Origin: Arion vulgaris
Lineage: Eukaryota; Mollusca; Gastropoda; Stylommatophora; Arionidae
Length of the DNA: 64,000 nt
Reading direction: 5' to 3'
NCBI GenBank assembly: GCA_020796225.1
Contig: CM036753.1
Location: 71,229,865-71,293,864 of the forward strand
Position numbers and translations under genes: made by a program. Of the stretch, positions 23,115 through 33,254 are shown one piece after another. The notes below the pieces were generated by a model. The model was given only the letters and a program-made list of their open reading frames with translations. It was not told where the DNA came from and did no database searches. Numbering within the stretch: position 1 is the stretch's first letter; every line of letters starts with the position of its first letter.

Positions 23115-24225
23115 TCGTTGGGTATAATGTCGTAGTGAAGTCAGGTGTTAGTCGTTGTGTATAATGTCGTAGTGAAGTCAAGTAGTAGTCGTTGGGTATA
23201 ATGTCGTAGTGAAGTCAGGTGTTAGTCGTTGGGTATAATGTCGTAGTGAAGTCAAGTAGTAGTCGTTGGGTATAATGTCGTAGTGAAGTCAAGTGGTAGT
23301 CGTTGTGTATAATGTCGTAGTGAAGTCAAGTGGTAGTCGTTGTGTATAATGTCGTAGTGAAGTCAAGTGGTAGTCGTTGTGTATAATGTCGTAGTGAAGT
23401 CAAGTGGTAGTCGTTGGGTATAATGTTGTAGTGAAGTCAAGTGGTAGTCGTTGGGTATAATGTCGTAGTGAAGTCAAGTGGTAGTCGTTGGGTATAATGT
23501 CGTAGTGAAGTCAGGTGTTAGTCGCTGTGTATAATGTCGTAGTGAAGTCAGGTGTTAGTCGCTGTGTATAATGTCGTAGTGAAGTCAGGTGTTAGTCGCT
23601 GTGTATAATGTCGTAGTGAAGTCAGGTGTTAGTCGCTGTGTATAATGTCGTAGTGAAGTCAAGTGGTAGTCGTTGGGTATAATGTCGTAGTGAAGTCAAG
23701 TGGTAGTCGTTGGGTATAGTGTCGTAGTGAAGTCAAGTGGTAGTCGTTGGGTATAATGTCGTAGTGAAGTCAGGTGTTAGTCGCTGTGTATAATGTCGTA
23801 GTGAAGTCAGGTGTTAGTCGCTGTGTATAATGTCGTAGTGAAGTCAAGTGTTAGTCGCTGTGTATAATGTCGTAGTGAAGTCAAGTGGTAGTCGTTGGGT
23901 ATAATGTCGTAGTGAAGTCAAGTGGTAGTCGTTGTGTATAATGTCGTAGTGAAGTCAAGTGGTAGTCGTTGGGTATAATGTCGTAGTGAAGTCAAGTGGT
24001 AGTCGTTGGGTATAATGTTGTAGTGAAGTCAAGTGGTAGTCGTTGGATATAATGTCGTAGTGAAGTCAAGTGGTAGTCGTTGGGTATAATGTCGTAGTGA
24101 AGTCAGTTGTTAGTCGCTGTGTATAATGTCGTAGTGAAGTCAAGTGGTAGTCGCTGTGTATAATGTCGTAGTGAAGTCAGGTGGTAGTCGTTGTGTATAA
24201 TGTTGTAGTGAAGTCAAGTGGTAGA
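23115..24225. repeat. 37-bp tandem array, about 30 copies
   Basis: Unit: gggtataatgtcgtagtgaa then gtcaagtggtagtcgtt. Two main sub-types, aagtggtagtcgttg and aggtgttagtcgctg, occur in runs. The first unit is fused to the truncated end of the LINE at 22140-23110, whose reverse frame reads through it as DFTTTLYPT. Confidence 0.96.
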
Positions 24226-24575
24226 TACCTCACAGTAATAAACATTCAGATGTGTAGGTCAGGTGGATGACTAGTTTGTTTCTTAAGTAACACTTCCCTT
24301 CTCATTAACGAGTCGTATACTATTTAACAGGTAGGTCGACTAGAACGGAAGCAAACAGAGAAACGATCCCTGTCTGTTGTGTTGATTGCTAAACCATCGC
24401 TCTAGCAACTTTACGAAGAATACAAGTGATATAATAGTGAAAAAATAGAGAGAAAAATAGTTATTGTTTGTGAAGGATTGTTATCACAAATAATGTAGTC
24501 CTAATATGTAGCAGAAATGTCTTCTACATTTGAGTCCATGCAAGAACAGCAAATATCTTCTGATGCTTCCCACTT
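24226..24575. other. No gene recognised
   Basis: AT-rich stretch with no supported feature. Confidence 0.5.
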
Positions 24576-24579
24576 TCCG

Positions 24580-24730
24580 AATCTTTGATGTTCATTGCTG
24601 TAGATATCACCAGCTTCCATTCATTTCTGTTCTTAGTTTTCTCTTCCCAATTGTTGACTTCTCGCATTTCAAGATCTACTTCAATGTTGTCTTTTCATCG
24701 CATTCTTGGTTTGCCTTGTGATCATTTATC
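24580..24730 (-). mobile_element. Possible LINE C-terminal remnant
   Basis: Reverse-strand fragment reading KPRMR-like, then KDNIEVDLEMREVNNWEEKT after one frame change. It resembles the basic 'GRPRMRW-D-I-DL' tail of non-LTR ORF2 proteins. Support is limited. Confidence 0.4.
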
Positions 24731-24934
24731 TTTTTTTTATGTATATGCAAGTTTAGTCTCTCTGTTCTCTGTCATTCTTTCAATATGTACTAGCTATCGT
24801 ATTCTATTAACCTTCATGATAGTGGTGAATAATGGTGCTTTAAACAAATTATAAATATCCTTAATGTTTTTCATTCTTCATTGTGCATATTTTTCACCTT
24901 TGTTGAAGCCAAAGATACGTCTTAAATATTATCA

Positions 24935-25112
24935 ACAGACAGTGTGTATCAAAGAACAATGCTACTCCGATACAATGTATACAAAACAAAAGACCTTCCA
25001 CGCATTAAGTAGACCTCAGAAATAACGCAAGCAATGAAGCACACACACAAAAGTCATCTGTAGAAATCTCATCTTATCACTGACGCTGTGAGACAAAACA
25101 GGATTGAAGACA
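24935..25112 (+). mobile_element. LINE 3' fragment (family C)
   Basis: Matches the end of the 30.1-30.8 kb element: 'gctactccgatacaatgtatac', 'aaaacaaaagacc', then 'actgacgctgtgagacaaaa' and 'caggattgaag'. Coding capacity is lost. Confidence 0.75.
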
Positions 25113-25114
25113 AG

Positions 25115-25655
25115 TAGAAGATATCTATAAACGTCCGCCTGTCTGTCTATTTTTCACTCGTTATGTTATTTCATTGCTGATGCCACTACCAGGTGATGTT
25201 GAATGATTACTCAAGTTAAATATATAAATACTGGCAAGGGTCTAATAGCCATTACACACAGATACATGCAGGTGCCGGGATACCGATGTTGATCTACATG
25301 TGTCGTGTAGCCTTGACACTGCAGCAACCTGCTTACATATTTACGTGAAGGAATACTGAAAGTGGGGCAAGTTCATGCGGCTCCTGGAAAAGCTGAAATC
25401 AAGAAAAAAACTATAACTTATTAGTTTCATTTGGTGTCATATTAGCTTTCACTATTTTCTCACCAATTATTTTTAAAACAAAACCTGATAGTTTCTGATT
25501 TTTAACGTGGAAAATGTATTTATTTACAATGTATATTTTTTTCTTCAATGTTATGAACAAATGAGGTCTTTTTAAAGCGAGCACATGCATTCGTTACTTT
25601 AATAGAACCTTAACTACAATGTCTATAGTTCGTCCCTATAACAGCACATTGTCTG
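25115..25655. other. No gene recognised
   Basis: No recognisable gene or repeat; AT-rich. Confidence 0.5.
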
Positions 25656-25656
25656 A

Positions 25657-26275
25657 TTATACTCACCATATCTTCTCATTCTAATCACCATATCTTCTCA
25701 TTCTAATCATCATATCTTGTCACTCTAATCACCATATCTTGTCATTCTAATCACCATATCTTCTCATTCTAATCACCATATCTTGTCACTCTAATCACCA
25801 TATCTTGTCACTCTAATCACCATATCTTCTCATTCTAATCACCATATCTTGTCACTCTAATCACCATATCTTGTCACTCAAATCACCATATCTTGTCACT
25901 ATAAGCATCATATCTTGTCACTCTAATCACCATATCTTGTCACTCTAATCACCATATCTTGTCACTATAATCACCATATCTTGTCACTATAATCATCATA
26001 TCTTGTCCACTATAATCATCATATCTTGTCACTATAATCATCATATCTTGTCACTATAATCATCATATCTTGTCACTATAATCATCATATCTTGTCGCTC
26101 TAATATCATACTCTAATCACCACATCTTGTCACTTTAATCAACATATCTTGTCACTCTAATCACCACATCTTGTCACTCTAATCACATCTTGTCACTCTA
26201 ATCACCACATCTTGTCACTCTAATCACCACATCTTGTCACTCTAATCACCCCATCTTGTCACTCTAATATCACAC
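25657..26275. repeat. 22-bp tandem array, about 28 copies
   Basis: Unit: actctaatcaccatatcttg plus two bases. Sub-types (tcttctcattc, tcttgtcactc, tcactataatcatc, accacatc) are grouped along the array, which shows local spreading of variants. Two irregular junctions occur near 26100 and 26180. Confidence 0.96.
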
Positions 26276-26324
26276 TAACTGATAATAATTATCACGTCAT
26301 TCTTCCATCCTACTATATTGAACT

Positions 26325-26583
26325 TCTTCGAACGCTCCATATCGACCACTTGTTTAACCACTCTTTGTGATCTGTATGTGATCCGAGCCTAAGAGAGATT
26401 ATACAATGTGCCAGTTATGTGCTTACAAGTAGGCCAGCACATCCGTTTTCTGCGAAGACGCTTTTTATTTACTAGGGTAGCTCCCCTAGTCCTCAACCTC
26501 AGTCGCCTCTTACGACACTCTTTAAAGGTCGCAGTGTTACTATTCTTTGCTCCTATTGCCAGCTCCGGAAACACACGGGCGAG
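26325..26583 (-). mobile_element. Dispersed 'core' repeat, type 1, with 11-bp TSD
   Basis: A 259-bp element between direct repeats tatattgaact (26314-26324 and 26584-26594). On the reverse strand it starts cgcccgtgtgtttccgg and carries 'cactgcgacc', a 'gtcgtaagaggcgact' core, 'actagtaaataaaaagcg', 'cataactggcac', 'taggctc.gatcac' and ends gcgttcgaagaag. It behaves like a SINE: short, TSD-flanked, simple-repeat tail. Other copies: 28640-29195, 39545-39820, 52705-52950, 58436-59845, 61578-61735. Confidence 0.85.
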
Positions 26584-26689
26584 TATATTGAACTAAAATC
26601 ACAACGAAGCAATAAAACATACAATTTTCCAACTTAAACGCACGTCATTCCTATCGCCATTTCGTTCATTTTCTAGCCTGCTAAAACAC

Positions 26690-27060
26690 ATCATCATCAA
26701 GTAGCTTGTCCCTTCCGGAACTTGGCTCCCATGACAGCAGCCCTGAAAAACTCTGTTCTGTGCAAGTTGGCCGGCGTCAGCAGCAGTCATTCTCAGATCG
26801 TCAATGACATTCTGCACCCATCGTCTTCTAGGGCTTCCTCTCGTTCTTCTTCCAGGCACCATTCCTTCCAAAATTAATTTCTCCAGGAAACCACGTCGTT
26901 TGGTGCGTCCGAAATATTTAATTTTCCTTGTTTTTATGCTTTGTAATAGCCAACTCTCTTTAATATCAAGCTGTTGCAGAACAGAAGCGTTTGTTCTTTT
27001 CTCTGTCCATGATATTCTAAGTACTCTTCTGTAGCATTTAAATTCAAAGACATTAATGAT
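26690..27060 (-). mobile_element. LINE ORF2 C-terminal remnant (family D)
   Basis: The reverse strand reads TYGCETLDIDK, FEFKCYRRVLRISWTEKRT, LLQSIKTRKIKYFGRTKRRG, EKLILEGMVPGRRTRG and SPRRRWVQNVIDDL. It then reads 'caagctacttgatgatgatgtg' at the 3' end, with a short GAT tail. This is the region after the RT domain. The upstream side runs straight into the 85-bp array whose unit is part of this coding sequence. Confidence 0.88.
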
Positions 27061-27633
27061 CTTCTCTGCCACTTTGTCAATGTCCAATGTCTCACAACCA
27101 TATGTTGCCAAGGGGAAAACATTTGCAATCAAAGACATTAATGATCTTCTCTGTCACTTTGTCAATGTTCCATATCTCACAACCATATGTTGTCAAGGGA
27201 AAAACATTTGCAATCAAAGACATTAATGATCTTCTCTGTCACTTTGTCAATGTCCAATGTCTCACAACCATATGTTGCCAAGGGGAAAACATTTGCAATC
27301 AAAGACATTAATGATCTTCTCTGTCACTTTGTCAATGTTCCATATCTCACAACCATATGTTGTCAAGGGAAAAACATTTGCAATCAAAGACATTAATGAT
27401 CTTCTCTGTCACTTTGTCAATGTCCAATGTCTCACAACCATATGTTGCCAAGGGGAAAACATTTGCAATCAAAGACATTAATGATCTTCTCTGTCACTTT
27501 GTCAATGTTCCATATCTCACAACTATATGTTGTCAAGGGAAAAACATTTGCAATCAAAGTCATTAATGATCTTCTCTGTCGCTTTGTCAATGTTCCATAT
27601 CTCACAACTATATGTTGTCAAGGGAAAAACGCA
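27045..27633. repeat. 85-bp tandem array, seven copies, alternating A/B units
   Basis: Copies start at 27045, 27130, 27215, 27300, 27385, 27470 and 27555 with caaagacattaatgatcttc. Units alternate between 'gtccaatgtctcacaac ... gccaagggg' and 'gttccatatctcacaac ... gtcaaggg', so the true period is 170 bp for most of the array. The first unit is part of the LINE frame at 26690-27060 (the TYGCE region on the reverse strand). 85 is not a multiple of 3, so each added unit shifts the LINE frame. Confidence 0.97.
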
Positions 27634-27639
27634 GGCTCT

Positions 27640-28280
27640 TAAACACGTGATTTTGTCTCTGCAAAAAATACTTGTGGCTAAAAAAAACCCATCAAGAAAA
27701 TATCATCTTAACCATACAGGCACGTGCATATAAAAGCAAAGTAGATGAATTAAACATAATCCAGTGTGTCTTTATGTCAATCGTTGCGTCATATCTGATA
27801 TAGTGTCAGGTTATCTTCTGTCAAACTAAGAAGTTTTATCCAATCGACATCTTAGCATGCAATGCGTTCACAAAGGTGCTCCTTCCCTTTTAATCTAACC
27901 GATAGAGTCGGTGATATATCATTTACATATAGAGTAGCCCTGGTTATATGTCGAATTGTCGTCCCCTCACCCCAATTCAGAATGTTGGGTACCAATTTTA
28001 AGCGGAGGTAACCGCAGAACAGAGTGTACTGGGAACTGAACACAGTCCACTTGTGTGTAAACACAGCTGACTGTCAGTGTGCTATACCGACTTCAAATGT
28101 ATTGATGAATTTACAGTCTGATCTTTGTTGAATATGCATGCAATGTGTGACGTACTTGCCGCAAATAAAAACATGCGCAAATCAATGCAGCGGAATATAA
28201 TAACAGTCGCTTGTCACGGATCCATCTCTATTAGATATATATATGCACACATACACACAAAGGATGGCACTGTGTATTTA
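27640..28280. other. No gene recognised
   Basis: Unique-looking sequence with no domain that I can name. Confidence 0.5.
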
Positions 28281-28294
28281 ACCTGACTACTAAG

Positions 28295-28615
28295 GAAATG
28301 TCATAGACAGCTGAAATTGTTTAATGATTGCAATATGAATTGAACACAATCCTGCCGTCTCTGCTTGATGGTGGAATAACCTGGGAAATGGAACAACCTA
28401 TTTTTCAAACTAAACCAGTTATTACATGCCTGTATGATTTCATCTGAGCTGATTTCTAAGACTTGGAAAAAGAAAATAAAAGTCTGATGGGGCCCAGTCT
28501 GGAAAATCGGGTGAGTGTGTAAGAATTTCAATATTCAAATAGGTTTTCTGTTCGCTGCATAAGTCATGCTTTGTGAAAGGGTGCACTGTCATGATGGAAA
28601 GGAAGATTTTATTTA
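28295..28615 (-). mobile_element. Mariner-type transposase remnant (DD34D), frameshifted
   Basis: The reverse strand holds the C-terminal part of a mariner transposase. HHDSAPFHKA carries the second catalytic Asp (codon at 28588-28590). LTHSPDFPDWAPSDFYFLFP carries the third (codon at 28482-28484). SSDEIIQACNNWFSLKN and FPGYSTIKQRRQDCVQF follow. The two Asp codons are 106 nt apart; DD34D needs 105, so one extra base lies between them. A second frame change lies near 28455-28470. The element is dead and its N-terminal half is absent. Confidence 0.88.
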
Positions 28616-28639
28616 TGTACGTGCTGTCCCTCGTTGCTC

Positions 28640-29195
28640 TAGTCACAGGCGCGCTGTGTGTGCCGGGGCGCGCAAGTGGACAACACTGCGACCTACAAGG
28701 CATGTCGTAAGAGGCGTCTGAGGTAGGGAGCTAGGGAAGCTACCCTAGTAAATAAAAAGCGTCGCAGAAATCGGATGTGTTGGCCTACCTGTAGGCGCAT
28801 AACTGGCACAACGTACAATCGCTCTTAGGCTCAGATCACATACAAATCACCAAGAGTGGTTTAACAAGTGCTTGCTATGGAGCGACGGAAGAAAACTGTC
28901 TACTGCCAAATTTGTAGGCACCTTTACAGACACAGCGCATACAGGAATGAAATTCCGACGCTCGGACATATGCTTCAGAACTGCCCACTGACACGACCTG
29001 CAAGGTCAGATATGGCTAGAAGATGCAGAACTGAAGCAATAAATGTTTGAGATTTGTCACTTGAATCTGGAGAAAACTGAACTTAGTTTTTCTAGTAACA
29101 AACTTGAAGATATTTCTTTTTTTTCTCTGAACTCCCTCTTTCTCTTTTCTCTTAAGTGGTCGATATGGAGCGTTCGAAGAAGAAGAAGAAGAAGA
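28640..29195 (+). mobile_element. Dispersed 'core' repeat, type 1 long form
   Basis: Head (gccggggcgcgcaagtgg, gaccta, 'aaggcatgtcgtaagaggcg') and middle (cctagtaaataaaaagcgtcg, 'cgcataactggcac', 'taggctcagatcacatac') as in the other type 1 copies. A longer 3' part follows, reading VYCQICRHLYRHSAYRNE then LGHMLQNCPLTRPARSD in the forward frame. After 'ctggagaaaactgaac' it ends ggtcgatatggagcgttcg and a gaa run. The HLYRHSAYRNE piece is present once here but about 22 times at 58.6-59.5 kb. Confidence 0.78.
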
Positions 29196-29199
29196 TTAG

Positions 29200-29680
29200 T
29201 CATAGTTTTTCTAGGTTTTACAAGAAGATCTGCATAGTACTGTTCACTAACCCTGTTGCCATGGGGAAGGACATCGTTCAATAGGACGCACTTAGCTTCC
29301 CAGAAAACAGTTAACAAGCAGATTTTCCTACAGATTTCAATGCTCTCTGATATGTATTGGAGATCAGTGTTTCCGCACCGAATTTTAGTAATTTTGGTGT
29401 TAGGTAATAATGGTGTATCCAAGTATCATCTACTGTAACGCTGTCCAACCTGAGGGACCTGAGGGAGCTACGGAACCGACAGTATATATTTATGGCACCA
29501 TGTTACTAAGTTGGGTTTAACGTTATTCAAAATTTTAATGGGAGAAAAAATCATTTCTGAATCATTTATTTTTTTAAAACCCCTGTACATACCCGTTCTC
29601 TAACCCCTTTCCTTTGTTACTGAACAAACTGATTATGTAAAATTTAAGTACAATATTTTTTATTTAAACGTTAGTATTAT
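29200..29680. other. No gene recognised
   Basis: Short open frames only; no named feature. Confidence 0.5.
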
Positions 29681-29685
29681 AAGTC

Positions 29686-29925
29686 ACCGTGAGCGTCTGT
29701 TGCGTCGATCACAGACCCAAGCGTACCTGGTTCAAACCCCACGGTGGGCAAGTTTGGAAACAAATTCGTTTCCGTGGGATTTTTACAAAAGGTAAAACTA
29801 GACCTCACCGTTCAGAAAGCAATGGCAAACTACTGAACGTATAAATGGTGCCTAGAAAATCAACGACTTATTTACTGTAGTTGATGGCTACGCCCTTTAG
29901 GATATGCCACGATTTTCATTTCATT
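29686..29925 (+). mobile_element. tRNA-derived SINE, family 3 (copy 3)
   Basis: Full-length-looking copy: gatcacagacccaagcgtac, ggttcaaaccccac (B-box side), then the common body and the end 'gatatgccacgattttcatt'. The A-box side is damaged (tgagcgtctgttgcgtcg). Confidence 0.88.
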
Positions 29926-30084
29926 ATAAGTCAAAATAAAGTTTTCAACTGTTATTTTCTCAAATGAATATTTCTGCAAAAATATCACTTTATTACTATT
30001 GTTACTATTCATATTATTATTGAAATCATCACGTATATTGACCCACATCTGTAAAATAGCTAACACCAGCGAGGAAACAACCTC

Positions 30085-30830
30085 GGAGAACTCTTAAACA
30101 AATTTCTTTTTGTAGATGATGAGGCAATCATATCAACAACAGAAGAACAGCTACAACAACACATTAGCAGACTCCAGTTAGCATGTAACGAATACAACAT
30201 GAGAATAAACATCGACAAAACAGAAGTAATGACATTCGCCAGAGACGAAAGCACTACCAATATCTCCATCGACAATCGCTCACTAAAACAATTAAAAGAC
30301 TTCACATACCTGGGAGCATTTTTTCAGCAAACGGAAGAATAACTAATGAAATTCAACACAGATGCAACAAAGCAAATCAAATGATAGGACAAATGGCGCC
30401 AATCTTAAGATGCAAACACGTCACCATGAACACAAAAAGAGCAATGTTCAACACAATCTTTCTCCCCACATCATGTTACCAGTGCCAAACCTGGTCACTG
30501 ACAACAAATAATAGAAGAAACTAGTCACGACAGAGATGAAGTGTCTACGCAGAATGCTGGGGTTGAGAAATGAAGACATCAGGAAAAAAGTGGGAACAAC
30601 ATCAGTACTAGACTTCATCAAGAAACAACAAATTAAATGGTTCGGCCACGTAAGCAGATTACCAACAGACAGTGCACCTCAAAGAGCAATGCTGCTCCGA
30701 TACAATGTGTACAAAACAAAAGGCCGGCCACGCAAAAGATGGACCTTAGAGATAACAGAGGCGACGAAAGAGACTATCTACGAAGCGCATACAAGGGCCT
30801 GTTTTAGAAATCTCTTCTTGACCTGACGCT
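30085..30830 (+). mobile_element. LINE RT and C-terminal fragment (family C), frameshifted
   Basis: Forward-strand reverse transcriptase remnant. It has LFVDDEAIISTTEEQLQQHI (catalytic F-V-D-D instead of the usual F-A-D-D), NEYNMRINIDKTEVMTFAR and FTYLGAFF. After a frame change near 30320 come ITNEIQHRCNKANQMIGQMA and LPTSCYQCQTW. After a second change near 30518 come TEMKCLRRMLGLRNEDIRKK, QQIKWFGHVSRLPTDS and KGRPRKRWTLEITEA. The last part is a 96-codon open frame (30536-30826). It is a relative of family B and is inactive. Confidence 0.9.
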
Positions 30831-31073
30831 GTGAGGCAAACAAGATTGGAGAAATCTCTTCTTGACCTGACGCTGTGAGACAAACAAGATTGGAGAAATC
30901 TCTTCTTGACCTGACGCTGTGAGACAAACAAGATTGGAGAAATCTCTTCTTGACCTGACGCTGTGAGACAAACAAGATTGGAGAAGTCTCTTCTTGACCT
31001 GACGCTGTGAGACAAACAAGACTGGAGAAATCTCTTCTTGACCTGACGCTGTGAGGCACACATGATTCGAGAA
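30810..31073. repeat. 44-bp tandem array, six copies, grown from a LINE 3' end
   Basis: Copies start at 30810, 30854, 30898, 30942, 30986 and 31030: atctcttcttgacctgacgc, then tgtgagacaaacaagattgg, then agaa. The unit spans the stop codon and 3' UTR of the family C LINE. Single copies of the same stretch follow the family C ends near 21892-21960, 25063, 36115 and 37420. Confidence 0.95.
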
Positions 31074-31079
31074 AGAAAG

Positions 31080-31950
31080 AATGAAAGATTTAAATTATCT
31101 CATGGCACCCGCGCGTCCTCAGCGTTCAGTCAGATGCGCCCCAGTATATAAAAAAAACGTTGGACAGCAGTAAACTACTGTAATAATGGTCGTCAACATT
31201 ATTTTGACAAGACAGTGGACAAAACCAACTGTCGACAGCAATATAACATCGTTTACTTCTATTCAAAGTGTCAGCAAGTGTGGAATCCTATCGGGCATAC
31301 ATTATTCTCATGTTTTGTTTATTGTGTAAAATTCTATTAACCTTTCTTGTACCAAGTGTGACTGCACTAGCTATCACCATAATTGTCATTATTCTACCCC
31401 TAGCCAATGAGTTTTTTTTTACTCTTGCTGTATTTATGTCGATGTACTACGAGGACGGCGTACCATATATTTGTAGAACAGCATCAATTGAGAGAATACA
31501 CTTTAACTTTAGCGGTCTAGTCGAAGTAAGGGAAACTGGTGATTAAGTAAGCAAGCTTTCACGCAAAAAATTGGTCAGAAGCGCCATATTAGGCGCCGCG
31601 ATGACGCTGAATTCAAAGCGGACGAATGGAAAAACTATAGTGGGTTTTTTATTTAAACCGAAGCATACAAAGGGCGGAAATCGTGAAACACTGATTACAT
31701 CTCGTATATTTATGTACTTTGTCCTGTCACATCATACATGTTATCGCGGTCATAGTCTCTGATGTATCCTTTGTTCTGACAGATGGTTGAAGCACTAGAT
31801 CCGGTCACTATTGTTTGTTGTGACGTGCATCATAATACTGTTGAAGAAACATGTATACTTTACACGCGTTCAGTGCAAGTATTGAGGAGCTTTGAATGTG
31901 CGTAGTTTCAACTTTCTTTTCCTTCATGGTCAGGGTAAGATTTAGGACAG
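31080..31950. other. No gene assigned; one hydrophobic open frame
   Basis: Contains an open frame at 31268-31546 (+), 92 codons, rich in Leu, Ile, Val and Phe, with about two membrane-like stretches (ILLTFLVPSVTALAITIIVI is one). A tcaaag before the frame and a gtaaggg at its end resemble splice sites. I do not recognise the product; it may be accidental. Confidence 0.3.
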
Positions 31951-31958
31951 GCCCTTCT

Positions 31959-31960
31959 TG

Positions 31961-32038
<78 letters not shown>
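31959..32038. repeat. (TA)n microsatellite
   Basis: About 80 bp of uninterrupted TA. Confidence 0.98.
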
Positions 32039-32041
<3 letters not shown>

Positions 32042-32074
32042 TATCAAGGTGCGTATCCTTTACAGGACGTTGCT

Positions 32075-32196
32075 CTCTTTGCAGCGCATCTGAAATTCAC
32101 TCTGTCTCTAGTTCACCCACTTCGTCGATGGTCATATTCATTGTTTCTTTAATATCTTGTAGCCATCTTCTTCTTGGTCTGCCTCTGCGTCCTGGG

Positions 32197-32200
<4 letters not shown>
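32075..32200 (-). mobile_element. LINE C-terminal fragment (family J) between TA runs
   Basis: The reverse strand reads LPGRRGRPRRRWLQDIKETM then NMTIDEVGELETE, the basic C-terminal motif of a non-LTR ORF2. A TA run lies close on each side (31959-32038 and 32201-32257). Confidence 0.72.

Positions 32201-32257
<57 letters not shown>
32201..32257. repeat. (TA)n microsatellite
   Basis: About 57 bp of TA directly next to the LINE fragment. Confidence 0.98.
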
Positions 32258-32258
<1 letters not shown>

Positions 32259-32684
32259 CAAATATATCCGTCCTTCACACACAAAATTATAATTTAAATT
32301 TAGTTCTATAAGTGTCAGGGTATGCGTCGAAGACTTCTAGCAAGTGTTCTGGAGTGCTGCTTGTTTATGGTTGTTCCTTCTGCTTTTGATATTTATGCGG
32401 CCCAACGTTTCCGTGGGCGACATTTGGCACTGAAACTATTGTATCTGAATAGCAGTGCTGGTTGTGGGATACTGTTGGATGGTAATTGTGTTACATGGCC
32501 GAAACATTTTGGTTTGTTAAATAAGATCAAGTACTTTTCTACCATGTTTCTAATAGTCTCGTTTTTCTTTTATCTTATCTCTTTTTGTTATTCACACTAT
32601 TTCCAGAAGGTGTTCTTTTCATTTGCTGGTAGTGTCTATTTTTGACAGTGGTAGCAGAATATTGGAATGAAGGTCATGTTGTTC

Positions 32685-32910
32685 TTCGTCATCGTCTTTT
32701 TCACCTGTCAACTTCCACGGGGCACAGGTCTTCAACAAACTTCTTCCAGCCCTTCCTCTCTCTTGCCATCCCTTCCAATTCTCTGCACGTCTTGACTATC
32801 CTCTTAATATCAGTCTCCAGCTCGCTTCTAGATGTATTCCTAGGCCGTTACATACTCCTCTTTCCCTGCGGGTTCAAAAACAGTTCCTGTTTTGCAATAT
32901 TTCCGCTCGG
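32685..32910 (-). mobile_element. LINE C-terminal fragment (family I)
   Basis: The reverse strand reads NIAKQELFLNPQGKRSM, stop, RPRNTSRSELETDIKRIVKT, CRELEGMARERKGWKKFVED and LCPVEVDR, stop. This matches the well-known tail W-N-P-Q-G-K-R-G-R-P-T-W-R-E. One in-frame stop sits where the R-G of GRP is expected. A relative with the same architecture lies at 58030-58385. Confidence 0.85.
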
Positions 32911-33041
32911 CCTTCTCAATGTGCACATACACACAGCATTGCTATAAAGCTTTTTAAGTGTATAAAGACATCAGACATGAGCTTCATATACATGTGTGGG
33001 TGTATGTGTTAAGTGTGGGTGTATGTGTTAAGTGTGAATGG

Positions 33042-33239
33042 TTTGCCCGCCTGCCCAGCATGTTCGTAGCGCGTTGGACTACGAGTGACAAGTCCTCTGT
33101 GAGTGCGGGTTCAATTCCGCGGACTGGCAAAAAGCCACAGGTTCCCCAGATTTACAGTGTTCGTGGCACCGAACCGAAGGGTTACGATGTTCATGGCACG
33201 AACCGAAGAGCTTTCAGCTCAAGTGCTTCTGAATCGGGG
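33042..33239 (+). mobile_element. tRNA-derived SINE, family 1 (copy 3), 12-bp TSD
   Basis: Forward copy with gttcgtagcgcgttggacta (A-box part), gcgggttcaattccgc (B-box part), 'ccacaggttccccag' and 'cgaagggttacgatg', ending 'aagtgcttctgaatcgggg'. Direct repeats aagtgtgaatgg flank it at 33030-33041 and 33240-33251. Confidence 0.94.
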
Positions 33240-33254
33240 AAGTGTGAATGGGGG

